Under the pieces are notes generated by a model. The model saw only the letters and a list, made by a program, of their open reading frames with translations. It searched no databases and was not told where the DNA came from. Of a DNA stretch of 36,224 nucleotides, positions 18,313-27,322 are shown piece after piece. Made by a program: the position numbers and the translations under genes. The stretch's first letter is position 1, and each line of letters opens with the position of its first letter. The stretch is from Oscillospiraceae bacterium (lineage in GTDB: Bacteria; Bacillota; Clostridia; Oscillospirales; Oscillospiraceae), in contig JAISLB010000094.1 in NCBI GenBank assembly GCA_031260685.1, forward strand, positions 1 through 36,224. The letters run 5' to 3'.

Positions 18313-18984
18313 TTACAAAAACAGCATCATAATGAAGTGGCAAACGCTGCCGAGCAGAACGAAGATGTGGAAAACCTCGTGAAAGCCAAAGTATTTATTG
18401 TCTTTCCCGGGACGTTTTAGCGCGTACAGTACCGCGCCGAAAGTGTAGCAAAAACCTCCCGCGCCGAGCATTATTATCGACGGCAGCGGCATTATCCGCG
18501 CAAGCGGGATTATCGCAATCAGCACGAGCCAGCTCATCAGCAGATACGTGATTGTAGATATAACCCGCGGGGCATAGGTAAAAAACAGCTTCACTACGGA
18601 GCCGATAATCGCAATGCCCCAGATAACGCCGAAAATTGTCCAGCCCCACGCAGCCTGTTCACGTAGCGATACAAGACAAATCGGGGTATACGTTCCGGCA
18701 ATGAGCATATATATCATTACGTGGTCAAGTTTTCTCAGCGTCAGCCGCCCTCTCGGTCTAAGCCGCAGACAGTGATACAGCGTACTTGTGGTATACAGGG
18801 CTATAAGCGTCAGCCCGAAAATCGAATAGCTGACAATCCTCCACGGTGAGCCTGTCAGCGCTGCCCAAAAGATTAGAACAGCCGCGCCTATGGACGCCAG
18901 CCACGCTCCTATTCCGTGAGTCAACGCGGAAAACAGGCGCAGTCCGTCATTTGGTGTACGTACTTCTTTTTCTCGGCGTTTCAT
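18313..18984 (-). CDS. Hemolysin III / PAQR family membrane protein
   Basis: FSALTHGIGAWLASIGAAVLI, STLYHCL, LDHVMIYMLIAGTYTPICL, FHEVFHIFVLLGSVCHF. Confidence 0.92.
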   Translation of the reverse strand: MKRREKEVRTPNDGLRLFSALTHGIGAWLASIGAAVLIFWAALTGSPWRIVSYSIFGLTLIALYTTSTLYHCLRLRPRGRLTLRKLDHVMIYMLIAGTYTPICLVSLREQAAWGWTIFGVIWGIAIIGSVVKLFFTYAPRVISTITYLLMSWLVLIAIIPLARIMPLPSIIMLGAGGFCYTFGAVLYALKRPGKDNKYFGFHEVFHIFVLLGSVCHFIMMLFL

Positions 18985-19071
18985 AACAATCTCCTTATGT
19001 AACCCTATTATAGCACATTTGCCCCGATATTACAAGGTCAAAAGTTATCAATCAGCAAAACCGCGGCGCAC

Positions 19072-19115
19072 AAAAACCCCGCAGTCCGAACTTCTCATCC
19101 GTCTGCGGGGTTTTC
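19072..19115 (-). terminator. Rho-independent terminator downstream of metQ
   Basis: AAAACCCCGCAG...CTGCGGGGTTTT inverted repeat. Confidence 0.85.
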
Positions 19116-19143
19116 AGCGTTTACCGGAGGTACGTAGTCAGCC

Positions 19144-20010
19144 TTAGCCGAGTTTCGCGGGGATAACTTTTCCGTTGTAGTGTTCAAGGATATAAGCGCG
19201 GGTATCTTCGGATTGAAGAGCTTTCACGAGTTTGTCAACTGCTGCGCGTTTATCAGCCGATAAATCGCTGCGTACTGCGATAATATTGGCGTAGGGAGAA
19301 TCCTCGCCCTCTTTGAATAGAACTTCGGAGGTTATACCGGCTTCAAGAGCTTTGTTGACATTAGTAATAAACACGTCGAAGTCGTCTTTTGTAGGAATAA
19401 CGGTAGCGCTGTCAAGCTCGATAAGTTCGATAGGTTTGAGATATTCTTTAACGTTAGATACAGACGCCTTGAGGTTTTGATTAGCTTCGTCGTCAAGTAC
19501 TATGAAGCCCGCGATTTCCAGAATACGCAGAGCGCGGAACTCGTTGGTCGCGTTATTCGGGATAGCGATTTTAGCGTTTTCGGGAACTTCCGCGGTGGTT
19601 TTGTATTTATCGGAGTACGCGCTGATAGGTTCCACGTGAATATCGCCGACGTTGATTAAGTGACCGCCGTTGATGTCGTTCCACTCACTTAGGTAGGGGA
19701 AATGCTGGAAAAAGTTGAAGTCAACTTCGCCCGCTTCGGTACGTTCGTTAGTTGTTTCGTCAGCCGCGGTGGAGACGAGATTGATGTTAACGCCCTCCGC
19801 GGCTAGTTTTTCGGTTACGTAAGCTATAAGCTCACTGTGCGGGACGAGGTCAACGATGCCTTTGATTTCTACGCTTTCAGCGGCGGGAGAACCTACGGCG
19901 GAAGTACCGGCTGCGGGAGTGGTTGCGGCTGAGTCGTTCTTTGAAGCGCAAGCGGCAAAGAGCGCGGTAACAGCGAGGGCTGCGAGTACGAGTGAGATTA
20001 GTCTTTTCAT
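19144..20010 (-). CDS. metQ: MetQ/NlpA family substrate-binding lipoprotein
   Basis: MKRLISLVLAALAVTALFAACASKND lipobox; NlpA pattern (VDFNFFQHFPYLSEWN, AIPNNATNEFRALRILEIAGFI). Confidence 0.9.
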   Translation of the reverse strand: MKRLISLVLAALAVTALFAACASKNDSAATTPAAGTSAVGSPAAESVEIKGIVDLVPHSELIAYVTEKLAAEGVNINLVSTAADETTNERTEAGEVDFNFFQHFPYLSEWNDINGGHLINVGDIHVEPISAYSDKYKTTAEVPENAKIAIPNNATNEFRALRILEIAGFIVLDDEANQNLKASVSNVKEYLKPIELIELDSATVIPTKDDFDVFITNVNKALEAGITSEVLFKEGEDSPYANIIAVRSDLSADKRAAVDKLVKALQSEDTRAYILEHYNGKVIPAKLG

Positions 20011-20052
20011 AATGGGTAAGCTCCTTAATAAATATAAATAGTTGTTGGTTTG

Positions 20053-20763
20053 TTAGATGAGGTTGCGCTTTTTCAGGATTTGCTTTGAAATGAAGTCACC
20101 TACGAACTGGATTATCTGCACCAAAACGATAAGTACATACACGCAGGCAAAGAGAACTTCGTGCTGAAACCGCTGGAAACCGAACCTGACGGCTATATCG
20201 CCTATACCGCCCGCGCCGAAGTTTCCGGCTAACGCGGTCATTGAGATGATGGCGATTATCGCCACTGTAAAACCGCGGATTAGCGACGGGAGAGTTTCCG
20301 GCAGCAATACCCACACAATTGTTTGAAAGTTGCTGCTGCCCATTGATTTCGCGGCTTCGACTTTACCTTTTGAAATTTCGAGCAGACTGCTCTGAACAAT
20401 TCTGGCGTACATAGGAATACACGACGCGGCAAGCGCGATTATGCAGGAGTTAATACCGTAGGATTTGCCGAACACCATTCGCGCCACGGGTATCATCAGG
20501 ATTATCATAATCATCTGCGGCAATGAGCGCAGACAATTGATAAGCCAGCCCATTCCCGTGTTAAAACCGCTTACCGGGTGAAGCCCGTCTTTTGCTGTGA
20601 TAGTCATAATGATTCCAAGGATTAGTCCGAAAACCAAGGTAATGAGCGCGGCGATAAGTGTCATATACAGCGTGTCAAGAGTTGCGGGCAGAATCTCTTT
20701 CCAAACCTTAGGGTTAAAGGAAGCCTTGAAAACCTCCCAAAACGGGGTGTTCAGCAGGCTCAT
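20053..20763 (-). CDS. metI: MetI family ABC transporter permease
   Basis: TLDTLYMTLIAALITLVFGLILGI, ALAASCIPMYARIVQSSLLEISKGKVEAAKSMGSSNFQTI (EAA loop), GAGGIGDIAVRFGFQRF. Confidence 0.9.
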   Translation of the reverse strand: MSLLNTPFWEVFKASFNPKVWKEILPATLDTLYMTLIAALITLVFGLILGIIMTITAKDGLHPVSGFNTGMGWLINCLRSLPQMIMIILMIPVARMVFGKSYGINSCIIALAASCIPMYARIVQSSLLEISKGKVEAAKSMGSSNFQTIVWVLLPETLPSLIRGFTVAIIAIISMTALAGNFGAGGIGDIAVRFGFQRFQHEVLFACVYVLIVLVQIIQFVGDFISKQILKKRNLI

Positions 20764-21575
20764 ATACCGCCGCCTCCTTCCACGTAGCTATCCTGAAGCT
20801 CCGAATATACTTTTAGGAAAATTTTACCGGTCGAGCTGTTCGGATTTGCGAAAATGTCCGAGGTTCTGCCGGTTTCGCTGATTACTCCGTCTTCGAGTAC
20901 CGCCATATTTTTTGTAGTGTACTTGATAACGTCAAGCTCGTGGGTTATCAGCAGTATCGTGAGTCCGAGGTTTTTGTTGATGTCTTTTAATAGTTCCAAG
21001 ATACTTAGTGTAGTTTGCGGGTCAAGAGCGCTGGTAGCCTCGTCGGAAAGCAGAATGTCGGGGCTGTTGGCAAGCGCTCTCGCAATGCCGACGCGCTGCT
21101 TTTGACCGCCGGAGAGTCCGCCGGGATAGACGTTCAGCTTATCCTGCAAGCCGACTATCTCCGCGATTTCCTTAACGCGCTTATCTCGGTCGGCGGATTT
21201 CAATCCCCTTACCGCAAGCGGAAACGCGATGTTCTTGTATACGGTTTTAGCCTCGAATAGGTTAAACGTTTGAAAAATCATACCGATTCGCTGCCGCTGG
21301 GCGCGGAGCTGACTTTTCGAGAGCGACAGCACGTCAACGCCGCCGATAATGACGCTGCCTGAATCGGGGGCTTCGAGCCTGTTGATACAGCGCGCAAGCG
21401 TTGATTTCCCCGCGCCGGACAGTCCGATTATCCCGAATACGTCGCCTTTCGGTACCGACAGCGAGATTCCTTTCAGAACCTCCAAACGCCCTTCTTTCAC
21501 CTTGAAAGATTTCGTGAGATTCTTTATCTCTATGTACGGCTGTATATTTTCAGCGGAAACGCCGGGTTCACTCAT
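20760..21575 (-). CDS. metN: MetN family ABC transporter ATP-binding protein
   Basis: Walker A GLSGAGKST, signature LSGGQKQRVGIARAL, Walker B ILLSDEATSALDP. Confidence 0.9.
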   Translation of the reverse strand: MSEPGVSAENIQPYIEIKNLTKSFKVKEGRLEVLKGISLSVPKGDVFGIIGLSGAGKSTLARCINRLEAPDSGSVIIGGVDVLSLSKSQLRAQRQRIGMIFQTFNLFEAKTVYKNIAFPLAVRGLKSADRDKRVKEIAEIVGLQDKLNVYPGGLSGGQKQRVGIARALANSPDILLSDEATSALDPQTTLSILELLKDINKNLGLTILLITHELDVIKYTTKNMAVLEDGVISETGRTSDIFANPNSSTGKIFLKVYSELQDSYVEGGGGI

Positions 21576-21651
21576 AAGTGTATCTCCTCACAACATCGTT
21601 CCATAGTTGTATACGCCGGACATCGCTTCCAAAACATTTCGTGCAGCTCCT

Positions 21652-22170
21652 TCATAAGGTTTTTTCTAAGTATCCCACGTCAAGCCACTGACCGAACTTA
21701 AAGCCGACTTCGTGAAAATGACCGGCTTCGCGGAAGCCGAATTTCTCGTGGAAGCGTTTACTTGCTTCATTCGGGTAACAGAGGATTGCCATAGCGGTAT
21801 GTATTCCGCGCAGCTTTAAGGCAGTGAGCAATTCGCTGTACAGCGCGCTGCCGACGCCTTTTTGTCCGCCGCCTTGCCGTACATATACGGAGGTTTCAGC
21901 GGTAAAACGATACGCGCTGCGCTCGTGGAAAGGATGCGAATACGCGTAGCCTACGAGTTCGCCGTTAAGCTCCGCGGTAAAATACGGAAACCCAAGCGAA
22001 AAGCGGAACAGCTCAATCCGTCTGCGGAATTCCTCTTCGGAGGGTACAAGCGTCTCGAAAGTGACGCAGGTGTTTTCCACATAAGGAGCATAGACAGCGA
22101 GCAAATCCCGGGAATCCTCTAAGCGAACTTCGCGAATTGCCGGATGCATTGCTTCACCTCCAGCTTGCAA
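21652..22170 (-). CDS. GNAT N-acetyltransferase (phosphinothricin/methionine-sulfoximine acetyltransferase-like)
   Basis: IREVRLEDSRDLLAVYAPYVENTCVTFE...VRQGGGQKGVGSALYSELLTAL...PNEASKRFHEKFGFREAGHFHEVGFKFGQWLDVGYLEKTL. Likely start is the ATG giving MHPAIREV. Confidence 0.88.
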   Translation of the reverse strand: MQAGGEAMHPAIREVRLEDSRDLLAVYAPYVENTCVTFETLVPSEEEFRRRIELFRFSLGFPYFTAELNGELVGYAYSHPFHERSAYRFTAETSVYVRQGGGQKGVGSALYSELLTALKLRGIHTAMAILCYPNEASKRFHEKFGFREAGHFHEVGFKFGQWLDVGYLEKTL

Positions 22171-22197
22171 AACATACTAGTCATATAAACTACATAT

Positions 22198-22226
22198 ATT
22201 TTAGCACACTTTTCTCACATTGTCAA
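22198..22226 (-). promoter_or_regulatory. Promoter of GNAT-metNIQ operon
   Basis: Minus strand TTGACA-17-TAAAAT. Confidence 0.8.
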
Positions 22227-22316
22227 GAGGGTTTTTAGGTTTTTTCAATTTTTTTGTTTTTTTACCTTCTCCGAGTGAACGGCGGCAAAAACTTTCGGCT
22301 GTCAGCAAAAAGGGTA

Positions 22317-22345
22317 TTGACAAGCGCGCATAGCTGTGATATAAT
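22317..22345 (+). promoter_or_regulatory. Promoter of nitrogenase-like operon
   Basis: TTGACA-17-TATAAT. Confidence 0.85.
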
Positions 22346-22490
22346 AAATCATATAAAGCATACATACTATGTAGACAATCCCGTTCGATTAGTCAACTAA
22401 AGGACGCCCGTTATTTTTAGCGTGCGTCGTTATTGTTTTCGCGGGCGTAAGCAGCTGTCACTAAATCAATTTATCAACGGAGGAAAGCGA

Positions 22491-23831
22491 ATGTCAACAT
22501 CAACGTTCATTGAAAGACCAAAGTCAAGCTGCGCCTTAGGCGGAGCTTTGACGACGCTCGCGGGGCTTAACCGCGTTGTTCCGATTGTCCACGCCGCAGG
22601 AGGCTGCGCCGCGGGACTCTCGGGGGTTTACAGCGGAGCCGCGGGATATAGAGGTATCGGCTACTGCGGCGGTAATATGATGCCCACTACCAACATCGCC
22701 GAGAACAACGTAGTTTTCGGAGGTGAAGAGCGGCTCACGGAGCAAATTGAGAACACGCTCTTTGCTATGTCAGGTGATTTATACGTCGTTGTGACAGGCT
22801 GCCAAGTTGAAATCATCGGTGACGACGCTAAATCAGTAGCTAAGAGATACGCCGATAAAAACGTTATCGCGGTCAGCACCCCGGGCTTTCTCGGCAATAC
22901 GCTCAAAGGCTATGACGCGGTAGTGAACGCGCTCATTGAGAACGTAGTAAAGCCGAGTGAGCTTAAAGACCCCAAAACCGTGAACATTCTCGGAGTTGTC
23001 CCCGGTCACGACGTTTTCTACCGCGGAAATCTCGAAGAAATCAGACGCTTACTGGGCTTAATCGGCGTAAAAGCTAATACTTTCTTTGGCATTACAGATA
23101 CAGTTGCCGATATTCGCGAATACGGCACCGCGGGTTTGAGCGTTGTCTTAGCCCCGAACGTTGGCGTCGCACCCGCCGAGAAGCTGAAGCAGAAAAACGG
23201 TACTCCGTATATCCTAAGCGAAATTCCCGTCGGTCCGAGCGGTACAGCCGATTTTCTGCGTCAAGTCGGTACAGCGGTAGGAGCGGAAGCTGCACTGGTC
23301 GAGAGCGTTATAGCCTCCGAAGCTAAATACTACTATAAATATCTCAACGGAATTGTCGATACTTACGCTGACCTGGATTTTCAGCGAATCGCGGTTATCA
23401 GCGCTGACGGTTATTATTCGCACGCGCTGACGCGCTTTATAGCGAACGACTTAGGCTGGATTCCGCTTTTGACCTCTATCAACGACATACCTGACGAGGA
23501 GGACCAACTGCGTTACTTACAGCGTTTTATTGATATAACGTCCGAAACGCGCCCGAAAATTGTCTTTGAGCAACAAGCGGGGCAGATTTTGAAGCACATA
23601 CGGAACAGTTGGGCGCTTAATCATAATGAAAAATACTACGACGCGCTGTCCCCGGCGTACGTTATAGGCTCCGGAATCGACAGCGGCTTAGCGGAGAAGC
23701 TCGGAGCGTCTTTCCTTGCCGTGGCGTTTCCCGTAAGCAACAGAGTCGTTATGAATAAGCATATCGCGGGCTTCACAGGAGGTTTGACACTTGCCGAGGA
23801 CCTTATTTCGCAGCTGGTAGCGTCAAGATAA
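22491..23831 (+). CDS. Nitrogenase component-1-like protein, K-like (beta) subunit
   Basis: ATG with RBS GGAGGAAAG. Three P-cluster-like Cys: KSSCALGGA, HAAGGCAAG, VTGCQVEIIGDD; ENNVVFGGEERLTEQI typical of the family. Confidence 0.88.
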   Translation: MSTSTFIERPKSSCALGGALTTLAGLNRVVPIVHAAGGCAAGLSGVYSGAAGYRGIGYCGGNMMPTTNIAENNVVFGGEERLTEQIENTLFAMSGDLYVVVTGCQVEIIGDDAKSVAKRYADKNVIAVSTPGFLGNTLKGYDAVVNALIENVVKPSELKDPKTVNILGVVPGHDVFYRGNLEEIRRLLGLIGVKANTFFGITDTVADIREYGTAGLSVVLAPNVGVAPAEKLKQKNGTPYILSEIPVGPSGTADFLRQVGTAVGAEAALVESVIASEAKYYYKYLNGIVDTYADLDFQRIAVISADGYYSHALTRFIANDLGWIPLLTSINDIPDEEDQLRYLQRFIDITSETRPKIVFEQQAGQILKHIRNSWALNHNEKYYDALSPAYVIGSGIDSGLAEKLGASFLAVAFPVSNRVVMNKHIAGFTGGLTLAEDLISQLVASR

Positions 23832-23832
23832 A

Positions 23833-24027
23833 CGGCAACCAGCGTAAACAGCTTAAAGAATTGTAAACGGCGTAAACAGTCTAATTGATTGCAGAATCAA
23901 AAGGCTACGGCAGCCAGCGTAAACAACTCAAAGAATTGCAAACGGCGTAAACAGTCTAATTGATTGCAGAATCAAAAGGCTACGGCAATCAACGTAAACA
24001 GCTCAAAGAATCGTAAACGGCGTAAAA
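23833..24027 (+). repeat. Intercistronic tandem repeat, 75-bp unit, ~2.6 copies
   Basis: Units start at 23833, 23908 and 23983 (CGGCARYCARCGTAAACARCTYAAAGAATYGYAAACGGCGTAAACAGTCTAATTGATTGCAGAATCAAAAGGCTA). Confidence 0.97.
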
Positions 24028-24043
24028 AAGGAGAGATAATTAT

Positions 24044-25585
24044 ATGTCACGATATTCACAGGAATTGACCTACGGGTTAACAGACCAAATAGCACCGCCG
24101 GTTCGCGAAACGCGAATCGGGGTATGCGCTGCGTACTGCGGAGAGTGCGGAGACCTAATCCGCGATGTGCAGAGCGGCTGCGCACAGTTACAGGGACGCA
24201 AATTCGCTCAGAGCGGAGGCTGCCAGCTGATGCTTGCAGTCGGGATTGTCAGCAGTTTGACGAATGTGGTCGTTATTGTCCACAGTCCGCTCGGCTGCTG
24301 CTCGGGATTTGTCGGAATGGGCGGAGTACGCAAGACTACGCGCTCCTCACGCGGAAAAAGTTCGGAGGATTTCATCTGGATTCACACAAACCTCGACGAG
24401 CTTGACGTAGTCAACGGCGGCGAAAAGAAGCTGCGCGAGGCTATTCTCTATGCCGAGAAAGAATATCACCCGGACGCCATAGTCATCGCAAACGGCTGCG
24501 TACCGGGAATAATCGGCGACGATATAGACTCAATAGTTACAGAGCTTGACCCGCGGCTTTCGGCTAAGCTCGTGCCGATTCACTGCGAGGGCTTCAAGAG
24601 CCGTTATGTCGCAAGCGGTTATGACAGCGCGTACCACGGAGTTTTGCGGCACCTCGTTGACCCGAAGGTCAAAGAAAGAAGCGCGATACCCGAGGAAAAC
24701 GAACAGCGCGACGCGCTCGAAAAATGGAAAATCTCGCGCACCGTCAACATCTTCAATGTAGGCTCGAACAGCAACGGCGACGAAGTTGAACTAAGCCGCA
24801 TTGTCGCGGCGCTCGGACTTACTCCGCGTGTCCTCCCGCTGAATGCGACGCTCGACGATTTGGCTCATATCGGAGAAGCCGCGCTGAACGTCTCTATCTG
24901 CGCTACCCACGATGATTATCTGCTCGGTCATTTACAGGAGCGTTTCGGCACGCCTTATATTATTGATACGCTTCCCATAGGTATTCGCAGCACTAACCGC
25001 TGGCTCCGCGAGATTGCTAAATACTTCCATTTGGAAGAGGAAGCCGAACGCGTGATAAAACTCGAAAACGACGCTCTTAATAAAGCCCTCGAACCATACC
25101 GCGAAACGCTTAAAGGCAAAAAAGTCTACGTAGGAGGCGGAGAAACGCGAATCCTCACCACCGCGGCGTTTTTCAAGGATGATCTCGGTATGGAGCTTGT
25201 AGGTATCAAAGCTCATAACGTTGACCGCTTTGTGGAGGAAATAGTCGAAGAACTCCACGACCCTAAGCTGCATATAACTGTCGCGGCAGGTCAGCCCGCG
25301 GAGGAACTCGCGGTTATTAACGTACTTAAACCCGATCTCTATGTAGGACATCAAGGCGCGAACGGCTGGGTAACGCGGCTCGGGGTTCCGAATATCCCGC
25401 TGTTCGGTATGGCGTTTAACTATATGGGTTATTCGGGAGCGTTCGAACTGGCGCGCAAAGCCGCCAAAGCTCTTAAAAATACTAACTTCGTAAAAAATAT
25501 TTCGGCAAACGTCGAGCTGCCCTTAACGCGGGAATGGTTTGAGCGCGATACCAAACTGAACATTAAGGAGACTGAAAACATATGA
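24044..25585 (+). CDS. Nitrogenase component-1-like protein, D-like (alpha) subunit
   Basis: [37 protein letters not shown] (P-cluster-like Cys), [54 protein letters not shown]. Confidence 0.92.
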   Translation: MSRYSQELTYGLTDQIAPPVRETRIGVCAAYCGECGDLIRDVQSGCAQLQGRKFAQSGGCQLMLAVGIVSSLTNVVVIVHSPLGCCSGFVGMGGVRKTTRSSRGKSSEDFIWIHTNLDELDVVNGGEKKLREAILYAEKEYHPDAIVIANGCVPGIIGDDIDSIVTELDPRLSAKLVPIHCEGFKSRYVASGYDSAYHGVLRHLVDPKVKERSAIPEENEQRDALEKWKISRTVNIFNVGSNSNGDEVELSRIVAALGLTPRVLPLNATLDDLAHIGEAALNVSICATHDDYLLGHLQERFGTPYIIDTLPIGIRSTNRWLREIAKYFHLEEEAERVIKLENDALNKALEPYRETLKGKKVYVGGGETRILTTAAFFKDDLGMELVGIKAHNVDRFVEEIVEELHDPKLHITVAAGQPAEELAVINVLKPDLYVGHQGANGWVTRLGVPNIPLFGMAFNYMGYSGAFELARKAAKALKNTNFVKNISANVELPLTREWFERDTKLNIKETENI

Positions 25586-26553
25586 GCAACGTCATTGTAG
25601 GCAACCTAACGCAGTTAATCGGTAACACGCCCATTCTTCGTCCGGAGAATTTTAACGTACTTGCGGGGGTTACGGAGTCCGAACTATTGTTCAAGCTCGA
25701 ATACTTCAATCCCCTCGGAAGCGTAAAGGACCGTATAGCGTACTCAATGGTGCTGGACGCGGAGAAAACGGGCGTACTGACCGCGGACAGCGTAATAATT
25801 GAGCCGTCCAGCGGAAATACGGGCGTCGGACTGGCGTTTGTAGCAGCCGCAAAACGCTACAAAATTGTCGTCGTAATGCCGGACACTATGAGCCAAGAGC
25901 GCCGCTCACTCGTTACCGCTCTCGGAGCGGAGCTTGTACTCACCCCCGGAGCCGCCGGAATGAAAGGCGCTATACGCAAAGCCGAGGAATTGCAAACCCA
26001 AATCCCTCACGGCGTTATCTTGCAGCAATTTGAGAATCCCGCAAACCCCGAAATTCACCGCACCACTACCGGTCCCGAAATCTGGGAAGCCACCGGCGGG
26101 AAAATCGACATATTGGTCGGAGGAGTAGGCACAGGCGGCACGATAACAGGCGCGGGAATCTACCTCAAAGGAAAAAATCCGGAGCTGAAAATCGTTGCGG
26201 TCGAACCCTCCGCGTCTCCGGTGCTGTCGGGCGGTAATCCCTCGCCGCACCGAATTCAGGGTATCGGAGCAGGTTTCGTACCCGCCGTACTCGACTTGGA
26301 ATTGGTGGACGAAATCTACAAGGTTCTCGACGATGAAGCGATAGACACCGCGAGAACGCTAGCCCGCGAAGAGGGCTTACTCGTAGGTATATCGAGCGGA
26401 GCCGCGGCTTTCGCGGCAGCCAGAATCGCCCGCAGACCGGAGAATAACGGCAAAACAGTTCTCGCAATTCTTCCGGACACCGGCGAACGCTACCTTTCGA
26501 CGGGAATATTTGACGCGAGAGACGAAAAGAGCCGCTATTGGTACAATAATTGA
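25582..26553 (+). CDS. cysK: Cysteine synthase A (O-acetylserine sulfhydrylase)
   Basis: [35 protein letters not shown] (PLP Lys), [39 protein letters not shown] overlap with upstream gene. Confidence 0.95.
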   Translation: MSNVIVGNLTQLIGNTPILRPENFNVLAGVTESELLFKLEYFNPLGSVKDRIAYSMVLDAEKTGVLTADSVIIEPSSGNTGVGLAFVAAAKRYKIVVVMPDTMSQERRSLVTALGAELVLTPGAAGMKGAIRKAEELQTQIPHGVILQQFENPANPEIHRTTTGPEIWEATGGKIDILVGGVGTGGTITGAGIYLKGKNPELKIVAVEPSASPVLSGGNPSPHRIQGIGAGFVPAVLDLELVDEIYKVLDDEAIDTARTLAREEGLLVGISSGAAAFAAARIARRPENNGKTVLAILPDTGERYLSTGIFDARDEKSRYWYNN

Positions 26554-26576
26554 GGAAACGCGGAGAACAAAACTGT

Positions 26577-26618
26577 GAACCCCCGGAATTGCCGTATTTG
26601 GCAACTCCGGGGGTTTCT
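26577..26618. terminator. Hairpin terminator between convergent operons
   Basis: AACCCCCGGAaTTGCC...GGCAAcTCCGGGGGTTT. Confidence 0.8.
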
Positions 26619-26650
26619 AAGTTTCGTGAAGCTTTACGTTATCACGGGAA

Positions 26651-27322
26651 TCACGCGGCTTCGGGAAAAAGTACGCCGTTATTCATTATGAGGCGTGAGG
26701 AGGTTCCGGCGGGCTTTTCGCGCTCGTGAGTTACTACCAGAACCGCCGTACCGCTTTCGGCGATTTCCCGAAACAGGCGCATAATATTCGCTGCGTTATC
26801 GGGGTCGAGGTCTCCGGTAGGTTCGTCCGCAATGAGCAATTTAGGGCTGTTAATCAAGCCCCGCGCAATGGCAGCGCGGCGAATTTCCCCGCCTGACAGC
26901 TCCGGCGGAAACTGCTTAGAGAGCTGCGTAACACCGACTTGTTCAAGCAGCTTTGCCGCAAGTTCGCCGGGGTCGCCGCTTCGCTTCAAAAGCTTGAACG
27001 GTAAGCACACGTTGTCAAATACCGTAAAGTTATCCAGCAGACAATGCCCTTGCGGAATAAAGCCGATTTTCTCATTGCGGAGAGCCGAAAGCTGCGTATC
27101 GCCGAGTTTGCCGAGGTCTTCGCCGTCAAAGACTACGGTACCCGAATCGGGGTTCAGCAGTCCCGCGGCTATCGCGAGAAGCGTGCTTTTACCGCTTCCG
27201 GACTGTCCGTTTATCACTGTGAAATCTCCGCCGGAAACTGCGAACGAAGCGTTATCTACGGCGTTAAACTCCGTATTGCCGCGGCTGTATTTTTTTGTTA
27301 TTCCGCTGACTTCGAGAAGCAT
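26651..27322 (-). CDS. ABC transporter ATP-binding protein, LolD/MacB type
   Basis: Walker A NGQSGSGKST, signature LSGGEIRRAAIARGLIN, Walker B LLIADEPTGDLDP. Confidence 0.9.
   Translation of the reverse strand: MLLEVSGITKKYSRGNTEFNAVDNASFAVSGGDFTVINGQSGSGKSTLLAIAAGLLNPDSGTVVFDGEDLGKLGDTQLSALRNEKIGFIPQGHCLLDNFTVFDNVCLPFKLLKRSGDPGELAAKLLEQVGVTQLSKQFPPELSGGEIRRAAIARGLINSPKLLIADEPTGDLDPDNAANIMRLFREIAESGTAVLVVTHEREKPAGTSSRLIMNNGVLFPEAA

Noticed and set aside
23833-24027. CRISPR or coding interpretation of the 75-bp intercistronic repeats
   Set aside because: Near-identical contiguous units without unique spacers, and stops in every plus-strand frame; it is a tandem duplication.
22491-25585. Conventional N2-fixing nifDK
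   Set aside because: K precedes D; no nifH/B/E/N nearby; His442-equivalent appears absent; neighbours are sulfur genes.
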